Positions 1 through 7,796 of a DNA stretch of 21,232 bases are shown piece after piece. The position numbers and the translations under genes were made by a program. The DNA is from Saccoglossus kowalevskii (lineage: Eukaryota; Hemichordata; Enteropneusta; Harrimaniidae). A model generated the notes under the pieces. The model saw nothing but the letters and a program-made list of their open reading frames with translations, searched no databases and was not told the DNA's origin. Position 1 is the stretch's first letter, and every line of letters starts with the position of its first letter. The stretch lies in the NCBI RefSeq assembly GCF_000003605.2, contig NW_003130355.1:571126-592357 (forward strand), written 5' to 3'.

Positions 1-160
1 GATATTATGTATTATTATCATAATTATTTACGGTACAATAATCTCAAACTGATAATTTTGTATCAAATATTATTTCACATTTTTCATCCCTGTCAATTAA
101 GAAAAAAGAAAAAAAGACTATTTTTTTACATTTGAGTAAGTTGTAATTTAAATTAAATAA

Positions 161-820
161 GCAGCCTTTCAGCTGAGATAGCTCCGCTGTTAGCAATGCA
201 CATTTCAATTAAAGAACAGAAGATATCATGAGAAAATGAACAATATGTAACCTTGCTGTTTTCAACAAGAATTCAAAAATATCACTTTCACCAAAAAATG
301 ACAAAAATATTCACTAAAATTAGTGAATTAAAGATATCATCACGAAATGAACAAATCTGAGAGAGGTCCACATGTAGTACCTATATATGTGATATCAAAG
401 CAATCAGACTTGAGGTTTTTAACAAGAAGTCGAAAATATCACTTTTTACCAAAAATGGCAAAAATATTCATCAAAATTAGAGAATTGAAGATATCATCAT
501 GAAATGAACAAATCTGAGAGAGGTCCACATGTAGTACCTATATATGTGATATCAAAGCAATCAGACTTGTGGTTTTTAACAAGAAGTTGAATACATCACT
601 TTTTACCAAAAATGACAAAAATATTCACCAAAAATAGAGAATTTGAGATTTTGACATGAAATGAACGAATCTGAGAAAGAACCATCCAAGGTACTTGCAT
701 ATCAAATTTGAAAACATTCTGACTTGCGGTTTCGAAGAAGAAGTTGAAATTGGAAAGTTGACGACGACGGACGCCGAACGATGACAGACAATCAGTAATA
801 TGAACAGCTCCGCTGTGTCG
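161..820 (+). repeat. Dispersed repeat, copy I: array of a 157-bp unit
   Basis: The motif ATGAACAAATCTGAGAGAGG and its variants recur at exact 157-bp steps (CTGA at 357, 514 and 671), with a more diverged unit before them. Each unit runs through GATATCATCA, GGTCCACATG, AATCAGACTTG, a purine-rich AAGAAGT tract and AAAATGACAAAAATATTCA. The block is bracketed by direct repeats AGCTCCGCTGT at 180-190 and 806-816. It lies in PGM3 intron 5, antisense to PGM3. I do not recognise a named family. Confidence 0.85.
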
Positions 821-867
821 ACTTTGTCTTCATGATGACTAGAATATATTCTTTGTCATAAACTCAC

Positions 868-941
868 CATAGTCCTTGTATTCTGCATTTAATGACTGGA
901 CACCTTCTGTTAATGCCTGAGATAGGCCTGGACTACTTGGC
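868..941 (-). CDS. pgm3: PGM3 coding exon 5 ([14 protein letters not shown])
   Basis: This is a 74-bp exon. Its first base completes Arg134, giving [18 protein letters not shown], followed by [10 protein letters not shown] and one base of Gly159. The vertebrate protein has RDTRPSSEKLSQ and later DYGLLTTPQLHY. The acceptor is GTTTTCTAG|G and the donor is TATG|GTGAGT. The next exon should start by completing Gly and reading L-x-T-T-P-Q; nothing like that is present in 1-867, so it lies outside the window. Confidence 0.92.
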
Positions 942-3900
942 CTAGAAAACAAACAAACTGGGTCATAGTACAGAAAAATATTTTTGATTCAAATCTTGAA
1001 ATAAAGCAAATTATGGCCGATGTTGAAAAAAGGGTGCATGAAAAGCAGTTTCCGTTGCAATATTAAATTTTTTTGAATTAGCATGCAACCATTAGAATTT
1101 GCATAAATAGATTGTATATATTTCGCTGTAATATTGAAGAGATTACAAACAAATAGAAAGAAAGAATATGAAAACTATTGGAGAATGTGCAAACCAACAA
1201 ACTTCTTTAATTATTCATAACATCAAGTATGAAAGTGAAGTCTTTGGACAACAAATAAGCAAGGTTCGAAATATTCAGAGGAATTTACTGAATCTTCCAT
1301 TTCAGGAAAAGCTCAAAAAATCTTAAGTAGCTAGCTGAGTTAATTGATTCTGAGATTGAGAAAATTTAATTTTTACTCAAAAAATAATCTCAACCCCTTA
1401 AACACTGATAAAAATACGAGATACGATTACCTGGTGTCTCTTGCAATTATAACGTGAGCAGTTTGCGAAACATCAATCATTTCACATTCAACTATTTTCT
1501 GCAAGGCTCCAACGATGTCCCCGTCTCTGAAATTGAGACCGATATTCGTTAGCATACATGTCTTTTGTGATACTGTCTTATATTTATAACAATCATAAAT
1601 TGAATAAACATAATATAATAAATATACTCAAAATATAATACCAATAACTATAATCAATCAATGATTTGTAAGAGCATGCCAGGATTTGTGATATGGGATA
1701 AAGATTTTACAAGAAGCAAACTCTTGCAATTTTAAAACGCTTGAAACCGATCGCAATTTGTGTGCAAGTCAATCAAAAGCATTCCCAACCAATAGTGTCA
1801 CAGAATACAATGGGTGTTTTGAAATTTCAATTATGTACGTAAATGAGCGAGACTATCGCCGCATTCGAAAACGCAAAATACACTTACATGTGCATGTATT
1901 ACATGATTTGCTAATACCCCCGGTAAGCCCTGCGTGTCCAATCAAAGAAAGCTTAGAAAGAACTCCCATGTGCTGAGAGTATTGGAGACGTATTAAAAAT
2001 TAACAAGCCATGCATGACACAGTTCCCCTGAGAGTTACCAAATTTAGGATATATAGTTTTGTTTATAGTGATATTATTATAGCATTATTCAAAACAAAAT
2101 GGTCACCGGTCGGCCATTTTGAATCAGATTGTCAAACCAATACATCTGTATACATGTATCTATAAAATGAGGTATGAGGAATATATATATTTGAACATAA
2201 TCAGTCAAAGCATGTCAGAGATATCGCACTAGAACCGCATTCATTGAAGCAGCCTCTTGGCTAAGGTAGCTCCACTGATAGCAATGCACCTTTCAATTAA
2301 AGAATTAAAGATATCATCACAAAATGAACAAATCTGAAAGAGGTCCACCTGAGATATCTATATGTATAATAACAAAGCAATCAGACTTGCCATTTTTAAA
2401 AATGACAAAATATTCACTGAAATTAGAAAATAGGAGATATCATCACTAAATGGTCAAATCTGAGTAAGGTCTACCAAAAGTAGTTTTCAAGAAAAAGTTG
2501 AAAAAGTAACTTAATGGTCGAAATAGCTCTGCTGTCTTACAAGAACTTTGTGGTACCCATTTTTGCACCGTAAATTCAGACCGTATGTAAACCGTTTTGT
2601 AATAAAATGTGTGTATTTTTATGAACATGTTTGTTTCTTCATTGCAAAAATGTTGTGGAAATCAATGACAACTTGTTTTGCATTTTTTTTTTTCTTCAAA
2701 AGGTCGTAATATTTTCCTGAGCCCGGCTTAGTGGACGAAATATGTAATTGGGATAGTTTTTCATGGATGGTGAAATAGTTACAATTTTAAACTAAAAAAA
2801 AATCATCTTTTTTAGATGGTCCTTGATTATAAGCGCTCCCCCTATTTTTCACCGATTTTACATGTTCAGCCACCTGGGCTTATGATCGGGGAAGTACGGT
2901 ATAGTAAGATAAATACTGTAAATTACTCATACAACACAAACATTCAAATATGATTTGTAGACGCTCAATCTTGTACAGAGATACAAAGAAAAATGCTGCT
3001 CATTTATTAGATCAACTTTTTCTTGCTTGGCCATACATAGTGATAGTGCCCTCTAGAGTTAGGAAATTGAAATTCTTTCAGTGAAATTTTTCACAAAGAT
3101 TACTGTCTTTTTTATTTCAAAATGTGGGCAGTTTAATCTTAATTCTTAATAAAACTATTTATTACATATTTTCTTGTGATATTAATGGTATACGAACTGT
3201 ATTTGCTCTATCAGAAGTGCATGTGATTATGCAAGTTCAATATGGCAGTATGTTTTGATAATTTCGTAAGTTTGGTCTTCAAAAAACAAAAACAAAAGTG
3301 TTTTGGTCTTGTATTCGCTTCTAATGGAGATGGGCTTCTAATCAGGCAAATAGGATATTAATTTGCAAGCGTGTTCAATCACAAGCTAACTTAGCCTAGC
3401 CTCAAACAGATTTTCTGTTCATTCTGAGATCTCACGCAATGCTTAAAAAGACGCAAATCAAATGTTTGCTACAAAAAACAAGTGATTTGAATTTGGAATT
3501 CACTTTTTTTATGGTTCAATGTTGAAATGATGATCTTTAAAAAAGGGTTGTATTGTGTCATCAAAATTGAGTATTAAGTGTAGAAACACACAAAAAATAG
3601 TTTCTCGCGATTTCTTGACACCACTACGATGCAATAACTTTTGTTTTTCCTGGTTTAACGTTAATTATCCATGCTCGTTAATTGCCTAACACCAGATCTT
3701 GCTGTGAATAGAAAATGGTCTATTGCCATTTTAGCCATTCCTCAGACAATTAAAATGAATCAACTGTGGTGTGCTATATAAGCATGGTTCATCACCATCC
3801 CATATTGTAACACGATATACAGAGGAAACTTATGTAAACGTTCAAGTCTAGGTTTAAAGAATTAGAAATGATGTGTACATTTCATAAAGACATACTTTAA

Positions 3901-6900
3901 CTGATGCCTGCCACTATAAATAATATTACAAGAGACCTAACGTCAAATTGCTTAGCTTCTTCAAAACAAGGCTGATGAAGTTTGTATGGTGAGAAATTTG
4001 CTAATTGCCAGAAAATATTTTCACACAAATATGCATTCAAAATGACTTACTTTTCATTGGCCAATAATGTAGCATGTTTCTCCCATGATGCTACTAACAT
4101 TTCACCCATTGGCTCGATCAATTTGACTCCATTATCGCACTCAGGATTGTGGGAGGCTGTTATCATCACACCAACGGCAGCTACAAGTGAACCAGACAGA
4201 TTGTCATTCAGATATAAATTGAAACAAGACAGTATGTAGTCCCTGTCATTTAATTATAAAATACTCATGTCAAAATAATACATGGAATATCTGCAAACAA
4301 ATGAATTAATATGTACTCTATGTGGGTACAACTCATCATAAAGTAATTTCCCTTAATCCAGTATTGTACTGATAACTGATAACTTCCATTGACCCATGTC
4401 CGAAATCTCAAGAGTGCACAAGTGCAACAATGTGTCATACATGCTCAAGAAACTGCATTCATAAATCTGAGTAAACCTTGATGTACCTTTAATAACAACT
4501 TTACTTCTTTGTTAATGCAGGTTTTTGTATACTACCAGGACCTGGATTTGTTTCAGTATCACTACTATAATTCCAATCAAAATGTAGCTCTGACCCCTCT
4601 CTACAGTTACCACTGAGATTCGTAATGGTATGACCCATTTATCCACCAGCTGACAACTGAAGCTACATGTAGGCCTCATGTGTCAATGTGCCTGGCCAAG
4701 ATTTATAAACAGTAACTGTAAAATGTTTTCACTAATCTTCAACTTTGTGACCCGGTATTTATAATGGAATGCAATTTTTACAGTTTAAAGATTTAATATA
4801 CAACAACATTTTTGACCACTTTTTTTTCAAAATTTCCGCGTTAATTTATCATAAAAACCAAACAAAAACCAGACTGTGGTCTATTTCTGTCACTGATTCA
4901 GATCAAGGTCATGACATCACTAAAAACCCCAGCATTACGATCTAATCTAATTATTTATTCTGAGCATGCTCAGTTGTTCTGTCAGTGTTGTTAGGAGAGG
5001 TAATTTTGAATGAAAATCGTTTTAAAAGACCCACTTAGGATTTTCAGATCTGAAAAAAAAATTAACAGAGACTTGTTTATCAACCTGCCAAGTTTCATAG
5101 ATATCTGCTGCAGAATTTCTTAGAAAATCTTGGAGATGTAAAGGAAAGTGGATGGACGGAAAACAGAAATTAGAAACTACATGTATAGTCCGTCTTCAGG
5201 CTGCGTCTGAACAAGAACGAATTATAAAATATTTGCCCCAGTTGAAGTACAAACTTCAATATAGTCACACGGAACACACGCTGGGCTATTATTGTCAATT
5301 TTTATTACCATGCTGGTCAAATATACAATACTAATTCCCAACTTCCATGAATCTGCGATGGCATTCTGGTTGTATTTGCGACTTTGTTAGTAAGGTCACT
5401 CAGCAAGTTGGTGAGGTCACAGTACAAGTTGGTGAGGTCACGGAGAAAGTGTGTGAGGTCACTGAACAAGTTGGTGAGGTCACTAAGCAAGTTGGAGAGA
5501 TCACTGACCAAGTTGGTGAGGTCACAGAAAAAGTTGGTGAGGTCACAGAGAAAGTTGGTGAGGTCACAGAGCAAGTTGGTGAAGCCACAGTACAAGTTGG
5601 TGAGGTCACAGAGAAAGTGTGTGAGGTCACTGAACAAGTTGGTGAGGTCACAGAGAAAGTGTGTGAGGTCACTGAACAAGTTGGTGAGGTCACTAAACAG
5701 ATTGGTAATGTTACAGGGCAAGTTGGTGAGGTCACTCAGCAAGTTGGAGAGATCACTGAGCAAGTTGGTGAGGTCACAGAAAAGGTTGGTGAGGTCACAG
5801 AGAAAGTTGGTGAGGTCACAGAGCAAGTTGGTGAAGCCACAGTCAAAGTTTGTGAGGTCACTGAGCAAGTTGGTGAGGTCACTGAGCAAATTGGCAAGAT
5901 CACTGAGAAAATTGGTGAGGTCATTGAGCAAGTTGCTGAGGTCACTGAGCATATTGGTGAGGTCACTGAGCATATTGGTGAGGTCACAGAGCAAGTTAGT
6001 TAGGAAAATAAACAACTTGGTGAGGTCATTGAACATAGTTGTGTGCAAATGTAACATACTGTGCCTGGAAAGACACTAAAATAAACTTATATGCATAGAA
6101 ACATGTTTTGTTTATGTTTACATTTTGTCATGAACAAACCTTTAGTAGCTTTGGATCTCAGCACAGCCAATAAACCCATACGATACAATACAGAATCTAA
6201 TGTATCAGCCCTGCAACCAAATCAATGTTGGAATTATCAGGTGACAATCATGAATAGATATATCTTAATCATCCCTGTAATCATATGAAGATGTATTATG
6301 ATTGGAGATTCTGGTCAACAAGTTAAATTCTCTTTTTTCTGGACTGGACTGGTACATGTATGTTCAAATAGCACAAAACGTTCTGTTCAAAAAAATGTGT
6401 TTTCCTATAATTTGTCATTTTGTTTGCTGTGTTTCATCAGAAATTCAACAATTTGGCACTTAAATCAACTACTCCTATTACTATCAATACAACAAACCAT
6501 TGATCATTTAGTTTCAACTTTCTGAGGGCAGTCATACATGCACACATAAAATAATAACAATTTAAAAGCTTTTACACTGTTGTCTAAAATAGCATGATTG
6601 ACATCAGTTTTTGGACATTACAGTGACTATTACAGTTTTGCAACATATTGCAAATTTTGTACTGCATCACGTTTTGTATGGATACCAAGGCAACAAATTT
6701 AACACATATATGTATGAAAGACATTGATTATGTTCACAAACTTGAAAGCTCACTTTCAATTTTTATTTATGGTATGCGTGATTTGTAGGCTCTGTAAAAA
6801 AAAGCCATATTTTACAAGTGTTTACATCGCCATCTACGTCGAGTATATTCTAATGGTAGTTTGGTACCTACATTTATATTGGTCTAAGATTTGCAGGTTA

Positions 6901-7239
6901 TAGCGCCCTCACTTAGTTGGGTTATGGTGTTAGAGGTGTAATTGTTGGAATAAATTTCCTCATTGTTCTTTTTAATATATTCATTCATTACCTAACCCAA
7001 TGAGAACATGGCTGAAATCGCTTGATTCAGGGGGACGGTTAAAACAGCACACCATTTGATTGGAAATTCCTGATTTTAATATCTTCAGCTATGCGATGAT
7101 TCGACAAGTCACTGATCGTTTTATTTGTACCTTACCTTGCTCTGAAACCGGCAGTGCCGTATGTAAATTGTCTGCCATCTGTGCGTGTGTGCTGTGATGC
7201 GCCTCGTAGGGCTGCACTCCACCACTCGTTATTCGCCAT
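868..7239 (-). CDS. pgm3: PGM3 (phosphoacetylglucosamine mutase), 5' part: five coding exons, 3' end outside window
   Basis: This is a gene model; coding segments are 7136-7239, 6140-6210, 4051-4180, 1431-1526 and 868-941. PGM3 converts GlcNAc-6-phosphate to GlcNAc-1-phosphate in the cytosolic hexosamine pathway that makes UDP-GlcNAc. The joined exons total 475 nt with no in-frame stop and encode residues 1-158 plus the first base of Gly159, of about 540 in the family. Landmarks in order: YGTAGFR (27-33), [17 protein letters not shown] (39-55), the phosphoserine loop TASHNPE (66-72, Ser68), DNGVKL (74-79), ARDTRPSS (130-137). All occur in the expected order for PGM3. Intron phases are 2, 1, 2, 2, 1 and each junction restores a sensible codon. 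The later sugar- and phosphate-binding domains must lie beyond position 1. It is divergent from MGAT2. I am very sure of the family; exact splice sites are inferred. Confidence 0.95.
942..1430 (-). other. PGM3 intron 4
   Basis: This is a 489-bp phase-2 intron, donor GTAATC and acceptor TTTTCTAG. It is AT-rich and I see nothing else in it. Confidence 0.85.
1431..1526 (-). CDS. pgm3: PGM3 coding exon 4 (linker and ARDTR)
   Basis: This is a 96-bp exon encoding residues 103-133 with split codons at both ends. It ends HVIIARDT and two bases of Arg134, the equivalent of vertebrate VVIGRDTR. The acceptor is CTCAATTTCAG|A with a branch-point-like CTAAC about 25 bases upstream, and the donor is CCAG|GTAATC. 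The 27 residues between LANE and IIARDTR agree in length with the family but are poorly conserved, as is usual there. Confidence 0.92.
2249..2540 (+). repeat. Dispersed repeat, copy II
   Basis: This is the same family as the 161-820 block but shorter, with about one and a half units. It opens with GCAGCC and AGCTCCACTG (2268) followed by AGCAATGCAC, continues with AAGATATCATCAC and AAATCTGAAAGAGGTCCAC, and closes with AGCTCTGCTGT at 2525-2535. It is in PGM3 intron 3, antisense to the gene. Confidence 0.8.
2812..2905. repeat. MITE-like remnant ending TACGGTA
   Basis: It contains GATTATAAGCGCTCCCCC and CTTATGATCGGGG in a purine/pyrimidine arrangement and ends in TACGGTA (2895-2901). On the other strand this is TACCGTA, then a GATCATAAGC-type motif and TATAATC repeats. 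I associate this layout with short non-autonomous DNA transposons of marine invertebrates. No intact terminal repeat pair is visible. Confidence 0.35.
4051..4180 (-). CDS. pgm3: PGM3 coding exon 3 (catalytic phosphoserine loop TASHNPE)
   Basis: This is a 130-bp exon encoding [14 protein letters not shown], then [26 protein letters not shown] and two bases of Lys102. In the alpha-D-phosphohexomutase superfamily the Ser of TASHNP is phosphorylated and carries the phosphate in catalysis; here it is Ser68. The acceptor is TTCACTTGTAG|CT and the donor is AAAA|GTAAGT. Cys73 stands where vertebrate PGM3 has an acidic residue (ECDNG rather than EEDNG), just after the loop, so it is unlikely to abolish activity. 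Confidence 0.95.
4960..4973. repeat. 14-bp perfect palindrome CTGAGCATGCTCAG
   Basis: This is a perfect inverted repeat with no spacer in PGM3 intron 2. Its core GAGCATGCT also occurs in the 62-bp array near 14800-15070. It could be a dimeric protein site or chance. Confidence 0.5.
5388..6045. repeat. 21-bp minisatellite, about 30 units
   Basis: The unit is approximately GTTGGTGAGGTCACAGAGCAA. The GGTCA core recurs at exact 21-bp steps from 5393 to 6023 (31 slots). Twenty-four slots keep AGGTCA, six have variants such as AGATCA or AGCCAC, and one near 6002 is degenerate. The absence of indels over about 600 bp leaves frames open on both strands: plus-strand heptads V-G-E-V-T-E-Q, minus-strand heptads L-T-N-L-L-S-D. 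A 12-unit (252-bp) higher-order repeat is visible: the run starting GTTGGAGAGATCACTGA at 5491 recurs at 5743. It lies wholly inside PGM3 intron 2, so I treat it as non-coding. Confidence 0.97.
6140..6210 (-). CDS. pgm3: PGM3 coding exon 2 ([17 protein letters not shown])
   Basis: This is a 71-bp exon. With the split codons it reads [25 protein letters not shown], matching the helix that follows YGTAGFR in PGM3 (vertebrate form [16 protein letters not shown]). The acceptor is a clean TTGGTTGCAG. The donor is AAAG|GTTTGT, with GT but weak U1 complementarity. One leading and one trailing base match the phase left by exon 1 and required by exon 3. Confidence 0.92.
6211..7135 (-). other. PGM3 intron 1
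   Basis: This is a 925-bp phase-2 intron, donor GTAAGG and acceptor TTGGTTGCAG. It is AT-rich. I see no other exon, RNA gene or clear repeat in it. Confidence 0.85.
7136..7239 (-). CDS. pgm3: PGM3 coding exon 1 (start codon, YGTAGFR motif)
   Basis: The exon encodes residues 1-34 plus two bases of Arg35. It ends in [10 protein letters not shown], the conserved N-terminal motif of phosphoacetylglucosamine mutases. The ATG has a strong Kozak context (A at -3, G at +4), and an in-frame TGA lies 12 bases upstream of it, so the start is well fixed. The donor is GCAAG|GTAAGG (phase 2); a second possible GT downstream is excluded by an in-frame TAA. A longer open frame covers the same bases in another register, but it gives no family match. 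Confidence 0.93.
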
Positions 7240-7279
7240 AGTTCGTTTTCAGTTTGCCACATTGCCGACACTTGACCAT
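7229..7279 (-). other. Overlapping upstream ORF across the PGM3 start
   Basis: An ATG at 7279 opens a 16-codon frame that ends at 7229, past the PGM3 ATG at 7239. A second out-of-frame ATG at 7262 opens a longer frame that runs through coding exon 1 into the intron. Whether either is transcribed depends on an unknown start site. The PGM3 ATG itself has the strongest context of the three. Confidence 0.45.
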
Positions 7280-7453
7280 TTAAGTCTTTGATAATAAATC
7301 AACCATGAACTCCATCGGCGTTTTGTGAGTGCATTGCAACGATATTACTAAAGTTTACGCAAATAAAAGTGTTGTTTATATTTAATTTTAATAATAAAAC
7401 GACATGTTTGATGTTTTTTATTAATATGTTTACGATACCGAAGAATATATGTA

Positions 7454-7465
7454 TATATAAAAAGG
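7454..7465 (+). promoter_or_regulatory. TATA-like box TATATAAAAAGG
   Basis: This is a good TATA match on the plus strand, about 280 bp before the MGAT2 ATG. Initiation about 30 bp downstream would put several short upstream ORFs into the leader (for example 7567-7599 and 7615-7650), which argues that the main start site may lie further downstream. AT-rich DNA produces such matches by chance. Confidence 0.25.
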
Positions 7466-7536
7466 CAGCCAAAGTATTATCGTTCTCGTGTCAGCTGATC
7501 GAAAGAAAAAAGACACAGCTAAGCGGTATAGAATTA

Positions 7537-7547
7537 GCACATGCGCA
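7537..7547. promoter_or_regulatory. NRF1-like site GCACATGCGCA
   Basis: Read on the minus strand with one flanking base (7536-7547), this matches the NRF1 consensus YGCGCAYGCGCR at 10 of 12 positions. NRF1 sites are common in divergent housekeeping promoters. The two mismatches make this only suggestive. Confidence 0.3.
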
Positions 7548-7647
7548 TTTCATTTTTTCGGTTGATATGGAAGAAAGAAATACGAGGAATACCGTTTAGT
7601 TGTTCACACAAAAAATGACAAGTCTCGTTGAAGCCCTTTCCTCTGGA

Positions 7648-7666
7648 TGACGTAGAAATGACGTGG
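7648..7666 (+). promoter_or_regulatory. Paired TGACG sites, TGACGTAG and TGACGTGG (UPRE/CRE-like)
   Basis: TGACGTAG (7648-7655) and TGACGTGG (7659-7666) are in the same orientation with starts 11 bp apart, about one helical turn. TGACGTGG is an exact match to the unfolded-protein-response element TGACGTG(G/A) bound by XBP1 and ATF6; TGACGTAG is a CRE/ATF-like half site. They lie about 80 bp upstream of the MGAT2 ATG and about 410 bp upstream of the PGM3 ATG. Binding is inferred. Confidence 0.45.
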
Positions 7667-7739
7667 ATTTGACATATGTGGGATCTCGTGGTGTGTGGTG
7701 TTAGGTTAGACTACAAACAACCACAGATAGGTTGGTGAC

Positions 7740-7796
7740 ATGCAATGCGGCCTTTCCGTGTTTTCAAGTTGTTGGTGTTTCTTATGTTACTGGTGA
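7740..7796 (+). other. Overlapping upstream ORF across the MGAT2 start
   Basis: An ATG at 7740 lies 5 bases before the MGAT2 ATG, in a different frame, and reads 18 codons to TGA at 7794-7796, overlapping the main coding region. Both ATGs have G at -3 and C at +4, so neither clearly dominates by context. Any transcript starting upstream of 7740 carries both. Confidence 0.6.

Larger units (their letters stand above)
1527..4050 (-). other. PGM3 intron 3
   Basis: This is a 2,524-bp phase-2 intron, donor GTAAGT and acceptor TTTCAG with a CTAAC branch-point-like motif. It contains a copy of the 157-bp repeat family (2249-2540) and a MITE-like remnant (2812-2905). The stretches 1527-2248, 2541-2811 and 2906-4050 show no gene or recognisable repeat. 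Confidence 0.85.
4181..6139 (-). other. PGM3 intron 2, host of the 21-bp minisatellite
   Basis: This is a 1,959-bp phase-1 intron with a weak donor (GTTTGT) and a good acceptor. Apart from the minisatellite at 5388-6045 and a 14-bp perfect palindrome CTGAGCATGCTCAG at 4960-4973, I recognise nothing in it. Confidence 0.85.
7240..7744. promoter_or_regulatory. Shared divergent promoter and 5' leader region between PGM3 and MGAT2
   Basis: These 505 bp separate the two start codons, so both promoters and both 5' leaders must fit here unless a non-coding first exon lies elsewhere. Visible candidates are a TATA-like run near 7454-7465, an E-box palindrome TCAGCTGA at 7491, an NRF1-like site at 7537-7547, and paired TGACG sites at 7648-7666. 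There is no CpG-rich tract. Transcription start sites cannot be placed from sequence alone. Confidence 0.7.

Noticed and set aside
1-867. Search for PGM3 exon 6 (L-x-T-T-P-Q-L-H-Y)
   Set aside because: No matching minus-strand segment; the region is filled by the 157-bp repeat.
3982-4239. Plus-strand open frame of 85 codons
   Set aside because: It is the antisense shadow of PGM3 exon 3, which reads TASHNPE on the minus strand.
5347-6057. Long open frames on both strands across the 21-bp array (218, 231 and 246 codons)
   Set aside because: The array lies inside PGM3 intron 2, and a stop-free 21-bp unit keeps frames open automatically. No supporting start, splice or family evidence.
6091-6288. 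Plus-strand open frame of 65 codons
   Set aside because: It is the antisense shadow of PGM3 exon 2.
7089-7271. Minus-strand 60-codon frame at the PGM3 5' end
   Set aside because: It begins at GTG and is in the wrong register. The frame giving YGTAGFR starts at 7239 and fits the splice phase.
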